In this document: positions 25,465 through 35,458 of the stretch, in pieces
Position numbering within the stretch: the first letter of the stretch is position 1
Layout of the letters: each line of letters opens with the position of its first letter
Origin: Streptomyces sp. ISL-94
GTDB lineage: Bacteria > Actinomycetota > Actinomycetes > Streptomycetales > Streptomycetaceae
NCBI RefSeq assembly: GCF_018614075.1
Contig: NZ_JAGGOZ010000075.1
Span: 1 to 48,011 of the forward strand
Length of the DNA: 48,011 nucleotides
Direction of reading: 5' to 3'
Made by a program: the position numbers and the translations under genes
Notes under the pieces: model-generated
What the model was told of the DNA's origin: nothing
What the model saw: the letters and a program-made list of their open reading frames with translations, nothing else
The model's database searches: none

Positions 25465-28400
25465 TCAGGAGGTTTCGGTGGCGTCGAGTACGAGGTATCC
25501 GTACCGGGCGTGGGGCGCTGGATCGCCCGGGTGCGCCGACGCGTCGGCCGGCACGATCGCCAGCTCGGCCCACTGCGTTTCCGCGCCCCGGGGTTCGGCC
25601 CAGGACCACGCGCCGTGCCACGAGGCGGGCTGGGGCAGGACCACTCCGCCGACCGGGTTCCCGTCGGGGCCGGCGGGGCGCTCGGGGGCGAGCAGCGGGC
25701 CCAGGCGGAAGGCGGCGCGGATGCGCCGCACCGCGTCGGAGACGAGGTCGTCGGGGAGTGCGACCCGGGTCACCGGAAGGATGTCCGTGGTCGCGTGCAC
25801 CGGTGCGTACGGGTCCATCAGCAGCGTCAAGTGGTGTGTCACCGGCTGGTCGGGGGTGCGGGCGGGGAGGGCCAGGCCCTGGCCTTCGGCGATGGGCTCG
25901 ACGTAGCCGTCTCCTCCCCCCTCCCCCAGGATCGTGTGGAAGATCTCGTACGAGGTGCTCTGGTCGGGTCCGGTGGCTCCGCTGAAGTAGCCGACGAGCC
26001 CGTCGCCGAGCAGGTGTTCGCTGCCCAGCCGGACGGCCCAGCGGTACGTGTCGTACTCCTCCGCGGGCTCCTCCAGTACGGCGTCCCAGCCCGGACTGCC
26101 GACCAGCGGGCCTTCCAGTTCGATGCCCAGGTCGGCGCGGACGAGGGCGAGCGGGCGCCCCAGCAGCCGCAGGGGCGAGCCGTCGTCCTGGGCGGCCGGA
26201 TCGGTGATGGTGTCCAGTGCGGCGTCGATGGTGTCGAGCAGCCCGGCGAACGCGGTCGCGGGCTTGCCCAGCAGGGGCCGCAGGAAGCCGGCCAGGTGGG
26301 GCAGGGCGGCGGCGAAGGAGTCCGTCTGCGGATCGGGGTGCGGGGAGCCGGGCAGCGGGAGCCAGACGGTGTCGTCCTGGCCGGCCGTGTTCCTGACGGT
26401 GCGGACTTCCCCCAGGGCCTGTCCGTCGGGGGCGTGCACGATGAGCGTCTGGTCGAGGTGGTTGAGCAGGAGCCAGCCGGCCAGGGGGTTCTCCGCTGTG
26501 TCGGCCCGGGCCATGGGGGACAGGCGGCTCCCGTCGGCCGCGCGCACCGTCTCCAGGCGCAGCCGGGCTCCCTGGAGCAGTCGGGGCCCGAGCTGGACGA
26601 ACCTGGGACTGCCGATCAGGTCGTCGTCGAGCTTGGCGTCGGGCGTGACGCTGTCGCCGAGCGTGAGCTCCACCCCTTGGTGGTTGTGGTGGTTGACGAT
26701 GTCGAAGCTCCGGCCGAAGCGGTCGACGATGCGCAGGTCCTGGAAGAAGAACTGGCCGGCCCGTACGGGCTGGTAGGGGCTGCCGGGGTCACCGGTCGGG
26801 GGTTCGACCGGGCCGGGGTCGGGTACCCGTTGGACGTCGCCGACGAGGCCGGCGGTGCCGGCGGGGACGTGCACGGTCGTGCGGGCGGCGCCGTCCTGCT
26901 GGAGCAGCCAGTCGTGGAAGCCGTCGAGCCGCTGGGAGAGCAGGTCGGGGTCGCCGAGCTCCTCCTTCAGCGCGAGGAGGCCCTCGGCGGGGGCGTCGGA
27001 GTAGGTCTCCAGGTAGCGGTCGATCTGGTGGGCCAGTACGTACGGCGCGGTCGGGGTGAGGAAGGCCCGGTTCTTGAAGGTGAGCCAGCGCAGGTCGCCC
27101 TCGCCGCCCCCGGGCTGGGCGCCGCTGCCGGACCATTCGTAGCGGTGGCCGTTGAAGGACCAGTGGGTGTCGTCACCGGTCTGGTAGGGGGTGGGGCAGT
27201 AGCGGAGCTCGAACTCCATGTGCATCGGCAGCCAGGGCTGGCGCCACGGGGCGGTGTACTCGGGGACGGGACCGGCGGTGTTGTCCGGGTCGGCCAGGGC
27301 GGCGGGGAGGTGCCCGGAGCGGGCGACCTGGTCGAGCAGGGCGAACTCGGCCAGCAGGGCGGTGCAGGCCGGGGGAAGGCCGGTGAGGTCGGGCGCGGGC
27401 GGGGCGGTGGGGCGGTCGATCCACTGCCCGTCGGCCTTGATCCTGGTGAGCAGTGCGTCGGGGACGCGGCAGGGCAGCGGGGTGTCGCGGGTCAGTGGCT
27501 GGGTGGCGCCGGTGTTCCTGATCAGCACCACCGGGTCGGCCGGGCGGTAGTAGGACTCGCGCGCCGTGCGTTCGAGCACGTACTCGGGGGCGAGGCCGTG
27601 CGCGGTGGCGTAGGCGTCAATGGCCGCCTGGAGCTCCTCGGGCGTGCTGCCGGTGGGCAGTTCGGCGGCGAGGGCGTCCTGTTCGGCCAGGAGCGCGCGG
27701 ACGCGGGCGGCGAGACTGCCGGCCCGGTCGGGATCGAGTTCCGCGTCGGCCCGGGTGTCGAAGCCTTCGGGGCGCCCGGGGGTGAAGGGCGGGACGGGCT
27801 TGTTGCGCAGCCACCAGATGTTCCACAGGCGCTCGCGCTCCCGCAGCAGGGTGGGGGTGAGGCCGTCGTACTGCTGCTGGGTGCGGTTGAGGGCGGCCAG
27901 CCAGTCCGGTTCGGCGGGCCGCGGCGGTGCCTGTGCGTCGCCGTCGACGGGCCGCGGGGAGATCCGCCAGAGGTGTCCGCCGCTCGTACCGGAGAACCAG
28001 GAGCGGTGGGTGATGGTGTCGAGGTCCACCTCCCCGTCCCCGGTGTCGAGCGTATCCAGGGTGCCGTGGAAGAGCGAGCGTACGAGGTCCCCGGTGCGCG
28101 CGGAGCGGGTTTGGCGGGCCGCCAGCCGGCCCATGGCCTCGGCGGTGCTGCTGCCGAGGGTCAGCATCTCGCTCAGTTCGATGTTGCTGGGCTTGTCCGA
28201 GGGCGGGGTGGCGCCCTCGCGCTGCCAGGGGATGCCGAGCGCGGTGCCGTGGTAGAGGGTGGTGTGCAGGCTGGCCTCGGTGCCCTCGGGGGCGGCCCAG
28301 CCGAGGGCGGCCAGCAGGTCCGCGACTCCGCCGGCCTCCGGGGGCAGCAGGCCGGGGATGTCCGCGGCGGCCCCGAGGAACTCGGGGTTGTTCCCGTACC

Positions 28401-29073
28401 AGCCGACGACGAGGTAGCCGAGCGTGGCGTCGGGCGGGTAGTTGTCGAGTTTCCCCTTCAGGTCCTCGAGGGTGTCGTGGAGGGAGAAGACGTCCTTGTT
28501 GTACGGCTGGTAGGCCGCGAACCCGGGGAGCCCCGGCCCGGCCGCGGTCAGGTGCGGCGGCTGGGCGGGCGGTTCGCTCCACGGCCCGCCGGACAGGGCG
28601 TGACGGCGGCCCAGGAAGGTCATGCCCAGCGGTTCGCCGGGCCGCGACCCGGGGTCCGGGTAGGGGTTGGTGCCGTACAGCGGGTTGCCGTCGGCGTCCT
28701 CGACCGGGCGGCTCTCCAGGTAGTCGCTGTGGACGATCCAGCCGGCGACGGAGGGCGCCGCGGCTCCCGGAGCGGTGGCGTAGCGGACCACCAGCCAGCG
28801 GTCGGGGGCGTAGGGGAACGCGGTGTCGCCGGTGGCCTGGTCGACGTGGCCGTCGGTCAGCGGTTCGGGCAACTGCCAGTGGACATAGACGCCTTCACTG
28901 CCGGGGCCCATCGTTTCGAGGCCGACGCCGGGGGGCGGTTCGGCGCCCGCCCCTTCGTCGGTCATGGCGGTGAAGTTCGGGGTCCAGCGGTTGAAGGTCT
29001 CCGCGGTGCGGGTGAGCCGGTTGACGACGAGGGCGTGCACCTGGACGGGGACGACAAGGTCGGTGGTGCTCAT
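25465..29073 (-). CDS. Very large unrecognised protein (1202 aa)
   Basis: The product has 1202 residues and no signal peptide or transmembrane helix. I do not recognise a family. Near the N-terminus it has EGVYVHWQLPEPL followed by FPYAPDRWLVVRY, then GMTFLGRRHALSGGPW. A helical middle (about 430-560) contains LRERERLWNIWWLRNKPVPP. The C-terminal third has FFFQDLRIVDRFGRSFDI and HHLTLLMDPYAPVHATTDILP. The W/R-rich strands and length suggest a large intracellular or externally assembled structural protein. ATG 29073 overlaps the upstream stop (ATGA), so it is coupled to that gene. The function is unknown, but its place between the DUF6603-like gene pair and the fibre-like gene argues for a shared complex. 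Confidence 0.8.
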   Translation of the reverse strand: MSTTDLVVPVQVHALVVNRLTRTAETFNRWTPNFTAMTDEGAGAEPPPGVGLETMGPGSEGVYVHWQLPEPLTDGHVDQATGDTAFPYAPDRWLVVRYATAPGAAAPSVAGWIVHSDYLESRPVEDADGNPLYGTNPYPDPGSRPGEPLGMTFLGRRHALSGGPWSEPPAQPPHLTAAGPGLPGFAAYQPYNKDVFSLHDTLEDLKGKLDNYPPDATLGYLVVGWYGNNPEFLGAAADIPGLLPPEAGGVADLLAALGWAAPEGTEASLHTTLYHGTALGIPWQREGATPPSDKPSNIELSEMLTLGSSTAEAMGRLAARQTRSARTGDLVRSLFHGTLDTLDTGDGEVDLDTITHRSWFSGTSGGHLWRISPRPVDGDAQAPPRPAEPDWLAALNRTQQQYDGLTPTLLRERERLWNIWWLRNKPVPPFTPGRPEGFDTRADAELDPDRAGSLAARVRALLAEQDALAAELPTGSTPEELQAAIDAYATAHGLAPEYVLERTARESYYRPADPVVLIRNTGATQPLTRDTPLPCRVPDALLTRIKADGQWIDRPTAPPAPDLTGLPPACTALLAEFALLDQVARSGHLPAALADPDNTAGPVPEYTAPWRQPWLPMHMEFELRYCPTPYQTGDDTHWSFNGHRYEWSGSGAQPGGGEGDLRWLTFKNRAFLTPTAPYVLAHQIDRYLETYSDAPAEGLLALKEELGDPDLLSQRLDGFHDWLLQQDGAARTTVHVPAGTAGLVGDVQRVPDPGPVEPPTGDPGSPYQPVRAGQFFFQDLRIVDRFGRSFDIVNHHNHQGVELTLGDSVTPDAKLDDDLIGSPRFVQLGPRLLQGARLRLETVRAADGSRLSPMARADTAENPLAGWLLLNHLDQTLIVHAPDGQALGEVRTVRNTAGQDDTVWLPLPGSPHPDPQTDSFAAALPHLAGFLRPLLGKPATAFAGLLDTIDAALDTITDPAAQDDGSPLRLLGRPLALVRADLGIELEGPLVGSPGWDAVLEEPAEEYDTYRWAVRLGSEHLLGDGLVGYFSGATGPDQSTSYEIFHTILGEGGGDGYVEPIAEGQGLALPARTPDQPVTHHLTLLMDPYAPVHATTDILPVTRVALPDDLVSDAVRRIRAAFRLGPLLAPERPAGPDGNPVGGVVLPQPASWHGAWSWAEPRGAETQWAELAIVPADASAHPGDPAPHARYGYLVLDATETS

Positions 29074-31315
29074 CGGAGGGTCTCCGTCCTGGCGGGGTCG
29101 GCGGCGGGGCTGGTGATTTCCTGCTCCAGGGGTGCGTTGACGAGCTCGATGGCGAGTTGCCCCGGGTCGAGGTCGGCCAGCCCGAACGTCCGGGCCAGCG
29201 GCGCGATCAGTCCGCCGTCGCCGAACAGCCGCAGCACGGCCGGTCCGTCCTCGGGGCCCGGACGGAGGTGGAGTTCGGTGACCGTCCCCTGGCCGTCGGC
29301 CGGGTAGAAGGTCTCCAGCGGGGTGCCGAGGCCGGGGCCCGGGGTGAGGTCGCGCAGGCTGATGCGGTCTCCCGCATCGATGCCGTAGTGGATGCCCTGG
29401 CCGGGTTCGCGCAGGACGACCGTGTCGGGGACGCCGTCCCAGAGCACCATCATGGTCCCGGGGCCGGGCATGGCCCTGCGCAGTTCGGTCAGTTCGCGTC
29501 CGCCCAGGCAGGCCGTGATCACGATGTCCGGCCAGGCGGTGACCAGGGCGGAGCGCAGGAGCATTCCGGCCGCCGCCGCGACGGGGGCGGTGGACTTGCG
29601 GCGGGCGGCCCGGTTCAGTTCCGGGGCGAGCTGCGCGTCGATGGAGGTGTGGACCGCCACGTCGGCGGCCCCGGCGACGAGGGCTTCGATCCAGGCCGGG
29701 TCGATGCGGAACATGCGCAGGGACTCGGGCGGGAGCATGCGCGGGTCGGGTACGAGGTGGTGGAACGGGAGTCCGTGGAGCAGGCCGAGGCGGGCCTGCC
29801 AGGCGGCGATGGCGTCCGCGTTGCGGTCGGCGGTGGCGCGCAGCACCGCCGCATTGCGTTCCTCGCCCAGCAGTGCCCGCATCCCGCTCCTGGTACGCGG
29901 CGGGGCGGGGGCACGGCGGCCCTCGGTGTCCGGGAGCTGCGCGCCCTTCAGGCCGTCGGCGAGGGTGCGGCGGAAATCGGCGGAGGCCAGCTCGCGCAGC
30001 GGCCCCAGGGCGGCCGGGCCGTCCTGTACGGCCCGCGCGCCGGACATCAGCGCGGCGGCCTGGTTGGCGAGTTCGCGGCGGGCCCGGGTGACCGCGGTGG
30101 TGTAGTCGGGGTCGGCCAGGCCGATGGTCCTGCCCAGGGTCCAGGCGGCGGCGTAGCTCACGTCGAAGAGCCCGTGCTCCGGGTCGTAGACGAGGGCGTG
30201 GTCGGCGGTGGTGTGCGGACCGTCCGGTCGGCCGTCGGGCAGGGCGGGGGCGGTGACGGGGGTGCCCGGGCCGCGGTACCACGCGTAGGTCAGTTCCCCG
30301 GACAGCAGGCGGTGCGGCACCGCGACGTGCCCGAGCCGGAGCCGCTCGTACACGGCGCGCTCGACGGGGTCCGCGCCATGCGGGGGGTGGGCGGGGAGCC
30401 TCAGGGCCAGGCGCTCCGGGTCCGGATCGTCCGGGTCGTCCGGCCCGACGAGGTTCTGGAGCAGGGTACCGGGGTCGGAGGCGGGGCCGTCGCTGCTGGT
30501 GAAGGTCCAGTGGTGCAGGGAGGCCAGCCGGACCGCGGTGGTGCCGGGCGGCAGGGTGCCCGACAGCCGGCCCTCGAAGCCTTCGAAGGAGACGAGGTGG
30601 ACGACGTACTCCCCGGGTGTGCGGGGGAACCGGTTGGCGGTGACGACCCCGTACTCGCCGGGGCGAGCACTTCGCCGTCCGCGCGGGCCGCCCCCGCCGC
30701 GGCGACCTTGCGGACGTGCGCGAGGTAGTACATCTCGTCGTCGTGCGGGGCGACGGCGGTGAAGAGCTCGGCCGGCACGTCGATGGTGGCGCATTTTCCG
30801 GCCGCCTCGGAGTCGGAGACGCTGCCCTCGGGCAGGACGGGCCCGACGACGCCGGATTCGGCCGGGTGGCGGAGCTCGTCCACGGTGCGCAGGACGGTCG
30901 CGCCGGTCGCACCGGGGTCGTCGGGCAGCTCGCCGGCACCGAAGACCAGCAGGGCCAGCCACGGCGGCCGGGCCTCGGGGCCGCTCCGGGTGCCCGCCTG
31001 GTTGCGTTCCCAGGGCAGGGTGGGCCGGTTGAACGTGATGTGCGGCAGGGTCCGGCCGTACGAGGACCGGCTCGCGGGGGGTGGGTAGAGCGCGTGCACG
31101 GTTGCCTGGGCGAGGACGAACCGGGCGGCCCGGATCTCGAAGGTCTCCTCGGTGGTGGGCAGCCGGTCCCCGGCGTCGAGCTCCCCGTCGGTGTCGGTGA
31201 GCGTGTTGTGCACCTGGACGCGGTACGTGCCCGGGGTGGCCCGGGGGATCAGGTGGTCGAGGAAGTTGACGCGGAGCGCGGGCTCGCTGGGCAGGGTGGG
31301 CACGGTGGCGGTCAC
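29070..31315 (-). pseudogene. Large unrecognised protein, one frameshift (restored length about 748 aa)
   Basis: GTG 31315 overlaps the upstream stop (GTGA). The first part reads ALRVNFLDHLIPRATPGTYR, then ATVHALYPPPASRSSYGRTL and HDDEMYYLAHVRKVAA. The frame then breaks near the GGGG run at 30660-30663. With one base added there, it continues as GEYGVVTANRFPRTPGEYVV, SFEGFEGRLSGTLPPGTTAV and so on to LAIELVNAPLEQEITS at the C-terminus. The two halves join smoothly across ADGEVLAPGEYGVV, so this is one gene. Restored it has no signal peptide and no family that I recognise. The frameshift may be a sequencing error in a G/C run or real decay. Downstream it overlaps the next gene by ATGA. Confidence 0.7.
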
Positions 31316-34300
31316 CTCGTCGCGGTGGTGGTCAGGGGCGGGGTGGTGAGGCTGCGTCCGGCCAGCCCGGCATAGCCGGTGAGGGGGCTGTCGGCGTCCG
31401 CGCCGACGCCCGCGCCGAACCGGGCCAGGGCGTCGAGCACGCTGCCGCGCTGCTCGGCCACGGCCGGGTCCGCGACGGTGCGTTCGATGAGGGCGATGCT
31501 GTCGGGATCCAGCGCGGGCTGCGGCCCATCGGGTGCCGGGTCCCGCAGCGGCATGTCCCCGTCCGGAAGGCCTTCGTACGCCAGGGCGTCGGAGGTGACC
31601 GTTCCGGTGTCGGTGCCGTAGTCGGGTGCGGGCAGGGTGACCTTGAGGCCGGTGAACCGTCCTTCGAACAGGTGCTCGCCCTTGAGGGCGTCGCCGGGCT
31701 TGGCCAGCGGTTCGCCCCACAGGCCGGGGGCGACGGCAGCGGTGACCTCGGCGAGCGTCCAGAAGTGGGCGGCGGGGTCGAAGGGCGTGCCGTCCTTGGT
31801 GATGGCGACACGGTGTTCGGAGCGGACACCGGTCCGGCGCATCGGGCGGATGTCGATCAGGCCGTGCTCCGACTCCTTCCACAGGACGTCGTTGACGTAG
31901 ATGTGGGAAGCGGGGATGCCGGCCTCGGTGGTGAAGCTGAACCCGGCGCAGGAGACGAGCACCGGGTCCTTGGCGGCGGCCCGCACGGCGGCCTCCGCCT
32001 CGTCGACGTCGGCGAGCAGCCCCTCGTTGGGGGTGACCCTGACGGGCGCGGGGATCTGGGTGCGGAACTCGGGCCAGTCCACGCTCGGGCTGTGGTCCCG
32101 GGACGAGCCGAAGCCGAAGCTGAAGGAGATGAACCAGAGTTTGACCGTGGCCCGGCCGCCGAAGGGCGGCAGCCACAGGTGCAGATCCACGCCGACTTCG
32201 ACGGAGATGCGCACCTTGATGAACGCCACCTTGACGGTGGCGGCCACGCCGATGCTGATCCCGAGGGAGACATCCATGGAGAAGGGCTTCCACTGGACCA
32301 GCACGTCGAGGTGTGCCGTGAACCAGGCCGACAGGATCCCCTTGTCGTAAACGGCGGCCAGCCGGCCGCCGAACATGAGGGCCGCCGGGGTGACGGCCGC
32401 GTACGCCTCGGCGCGCACGGTGATGTCGGAGGCCGGGGACCAGACGAACCCGAGGCGCTGCGGACGCGGGTAGTGGACGGGGGCGTTGTAGGCGGGGTGG
32501 TAGCCGCCGAGGCTGACGACGAAATCCCCGGCCTTGGCGCCGCCGGTCCACGCGTACACGGCGATGCCGACCGGTCAGCACGATGGACGGGTCGAGCACG
32601 TAGCTACCGGGGAGCAGGGCGACGTCCATCGAGAGCCGGTGCTCATCGGAGACGTAGGCCAGGCTCAGCCCGATGTTGACCTTGGCGATGACGCGGGCGG
32701 CGGGGTCGACGGTGCGGGGCAGGGTGACCGAGGTGCGGCCCAGCAGCATCACCTTGACCGAGTCGCCGAGCTCGATCACCGCCAGGGCCTTGGTGTCGAT
32801 GAAGCCGAAACTGGTGAACTTCACTCCGGCGGCGATCCAGTGGTTGCCCAGGTCGGGGCGGACCCAGCCCGTGGGGCCGGTCAGGGCCTTCAGGGCGTCC
32901 TCAGGCGTGTAAGGCTCGGGGGCCGGCATGCCGGGCAGTGCCTGCGCCGCGTCCAGCCGTGCCACCAGGGGGAATTCGGCGATCTCGGTGCCGGTGGGGA
33001 CCTTCTTGAAGGAGCTGTTGACGCCGAATCCGGCGGAGAATCCGGTGACGGTGAACGGCGGCGGGCCGAACAGGGCGGCTCCGCCGGCCAGGGACGCCTC
33101 GCCGTAGAGGAACACCGAGTGCCAGCCCTCGATGCTGCGCGCCCAGACGGCCTGGGCGCCGATCTCCACCGCCATCGCCCGGACCAGGAGCAGTCCGGCG
33201 AGCTCGAAGTCGAGGGCGGGGTCCTCGGGTTCACGGTTGAGCAGGCCGCCGCTGATGCCGATCAGGCCACTCGCGGCAGTGGCCTCGATGATCATGCCGT
33301 GCAGGAAGGGCAGAAGCGGGAACCCCCCGCTCATTCCGACGTAGAAGCCGAGCCCGGCGACGTCCCAGACCAGCGAGCCGACGGTGGCACTGCCTTCGAA
33401 CGAGACCAGCAGGCCCTTCTTGACGTCGTAGGTGAGGACGATCCGCTGGAGGTGAACCGGCCCCAGGGTCTTGTCGATGTCGAAGGTGTGCTGGAGCTTG
33501 CGCTTGCGCTTCTCGCTCTCGTCCGCCGAATCGTCCTTGGGCGGGATGGTGATCACCGCCGCGGGGGCGGGGGTGCCCAGCACCGAGAGGTACACAGCTG
33601 CGTTGGGGCCCTTGGTCAGGGGTACCCCTGCCGCCTCGTTGGGCGCCGGAAGCTGCTGGAGGGGACCGAGGCTGTACTCGGTGATGACCTGGTTGATCTT
33701 CCGAGCGTCCTCGCCGGACAGGGCGACGGAGACGTAGATGATCTGGAAGGCCGGCAGGGACAGCAGGCCGGAGCCGATCATGGGACCGACCAGCGGCAGC
33801 CCGGACGCGTCCCAGTCGGTGCGGACCCGGACCAGGGCGACGGTGGTGGCCTTGGGTTTCCCCTCGGCGTTCAGATGCCCGAGCACGGTGGTGCGCAGCA
33901 GCAGCACCTCGACGGGTTCTGGGCCGGTGCCCTGGTCGATGGGGGGCGGCGGCGGTGACCATCATGTTGTCGGTCTTGCCCATGGGGTGCTGGTAGAGCC
34001 GGACTTCCTCCAGCCAGTCGACGAGCGGGCCGGGCAGCTCGACGCCGTGCTCGCCGAGTGCTTCCAGGAGCGGGGCCACCAGGGGCCGCTGGCCCTCCAC
34101 GGCCTGGGCCGCGCCGATGGAGTCCTTGCGGAGCTCCGCGCGGAACTCGACGGACTTCTCGACGGCTCTGCCGAGGTGGAAGGCCGCCCAGGGACCGGGC
34201 GACGGGCACTGCCCGGCCTGCGCGCCGTCAGGGCCGGCGGCGAGAAGGACGCGCAGGCCGCGTCCGCGCGGGGCGAGTTCAGTGAGGTCGACCCGCGCCA

Positions 34301-34601
34301 CGGACGTCTGGAGCAGCCACGTGGCGGGGGTGGCCTCGAAGACCAGGCCGGTGACCGTACCGCCGGCGGCGGCGGTGAACCGGGCCGTGGCCGCCATCTC
34401 CTCGCCGGCCAGGGTGACGCTGCCGGTAACGGTCAGCGCGGACGGGTCGGCGGTGGCCCCGGTCAGGACCAGCCGGCGTTCGGGTAGGTGCTCGAAGGTG
34501 GTCGACTCCTCATGCCAGCCCAGCCTGCTGGTGTCGAGTTCGAAGAGGCCTGACGCCTCGGTGGGGAAGTGTGCGCGCAGTTCGTCAACCGTCAGTGCCA
34601 T
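31312..34601 (-). pseudogene. DUF6603-like giant protein, two frameshifts (restored about 1095 aa)
   Basis: ATG 34601 starts MALTVDELRAHFPTEASGLF. The frame breaks at the six-G run 33941-33946: dropping one base there gives MMVTAAAPIDQGTGPEPVEV and continues in the next frame. It breaks again near 32570, where the text SYVLDPSIVLTG in one frame continues as IAVYAWTGGAKAGDFVVSL in another. The restored protein contains GGAALFGPPPFTVTGFSAGF and GWVRPDLGNHWIAAGVKFTS, then amphipathic strands such as LDVLVQWKPFSMDVSLGISI. I associate this pattern with DUF6603 proteins, a large uncharacterised family in bacteria and fungi. No signal peptide. It is the first gene of the four-gene operon. Confidence 0.65.
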
Positions 34602-34688
34602 GGGAACAACCCCCGCAGGTGAACACGTCCGTACCGGCTTGTACCGGTGACCCTACGGTGGCACAGAGTGACAACAGCGGACGCGGCA

Positions 34689-34766
34689 GGCCATTGAGGT
34701 GGAAACAGGACTTCTAGGCCTGAAAGGTGCTAGACGGATCGATTTTGCCGGGCCATTTAGGTGGAA
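34689..34766. repeat. Two 16-bp direct repeats GGCCATTKAGGTGGAA, 62 bp apart
   Basis: GGCCATTGAGGTGGAA (34689) and GGCCATTTAGGTGGAA (34751) differ at one base, and each is followed after 6 nt or so by CTTCTA. The spacing is about six helical turns, so they could be cooperative binding sites upstream of the DUF6603 operon. Confidence 0.5.
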
Positions 34767-35071
34767 TGCCGCTTCTATGCAGGTCCTTTCCAGCCGCCCG
34801 AGGCCTGTTCGGGGGAGATTGGTACGAGACTGCGTGCCGCACCCCTCCCCCGCGACGGCAGTGGACCGCGCCCCCGAATCGCCCGCCGGTACCGGCCTCG
34901 GCCCGGGAGAGCCGAGTCTCACGCGCACGTCCCGCCCACAGCCGCTGCCTCCCTGGAACCGAGTACCGTCCGCCGGAACAACGGCCGAACAGCGTTGCGA
35001 CATCCGATACGCCTGCCCGAACCACCGCGCAGGCGGACAGCAGCCGTCATACGGGCTGCGGGGCTGCCTCG

Positions 35072-35096
35072 GCGGCGGCCGGGTCCCGGCCGCCGC
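35072..35096. repeat. 25-bp perfect palindrome (12-bp arms, 1-nt centre)
   Basis: GCGGCGGCCGGG and its exact reverse complement flank a single T. A one-nt loop cannot form a normal hairpin, so an operator or strand-symmetric protein site is more likely than a terminator. Confidence 0.5.
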
Positions 35097-35229
35097 GGGG
35101 CAGGCGGCTGCCGCCGGGACCTCGGCGGTTCAGCCGGCGGCCGCAACCGGCCCCTGCCGCCCGGCTCCTATGCGTCCGGTTCGAAGCGGCTGGGGAGTTC
35201 CTTGAGGGCGCAGCGGCGTTCGAGGTAAC

Positions 35230-35249
35230 CGAACAGACAGATCTGTTCG
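35230..35249. promoter_or_regulatory. Inverted repeat CGAACAG-N6-CTGTTCG
   Basis: Seven-bp perfect arms 6 nt apart, 210 bp upstream of the haloperoxidase gene. A possible dimeric regulator site; no regulator is encoded nearby. Confidence 0.35.
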
Positions 35250-35359
35250 ATTCGACTCCAAGGAGCCGTCGCACCCGCACCCCTCATCGCTTAGCGGCTC
35301 GGACGCCCTCTGGGGCGGGGGCCGGCCCGGAGTTCCTCGTTCCGTCATGATCATGCTCA

Positions 35360-35374
35360 CTCACGCACCGTGAG
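35360..35374. promoter_or_regulatory. Inverted repeat CTCACG-N3-CGTGAG
   Basis: Six-bp perfect arms 3 nt apart, 85 bp before the haloperoxidase start, in the expected promoter region. Operator role is a guess. Confidence 0.3.
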
Positions 35375-35458
35375 ACGACGCCTGGACACCCTCGGTGGAC
35401 CATTGCGAGCATCCGCATGTCTGTACCAATCCTCTTCTGAGCAGCAGGAGTTGCCAGC

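Larger units (their letters stand above)
34602..35458. other. 857-bp intergenic region between divergent operons
   Basis: No coding sequence with a family match is seen. It separates the DUF6603 operon (minus) from the haloperoxidase gene (plus) and so should hold both promoters. It contains a pair of 16-bp near-identical direct repeats (34689-34704 and 34751-34766), a 25-bp perfect palindrome (35072-35096), and two short inverted repeats (35230-35249 and 35360-35374), listed separately. Confidence 0.6.

Noticed and set aside
25510..29307. Long plus-strand open frame (1265 codons) over the 1202-aa protein gene
   Set aside because: Gly/Val/Glu-rich antisense shadow with no motif. The minus-strand frame has sensible composition, a good start and ATGA coupling.
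32534..33958. Plus-strand frame of about 470 codons inside the DUF6603 region
   Set aside because: Antisense shadow of the frameshifted minus-strand gene, without recognisable domains.
35072..35096. The 25-bp palindrome as an intrinsic terminator
   Set aside because: The loop would be a single nt, and no gene ends just before it on either strand.
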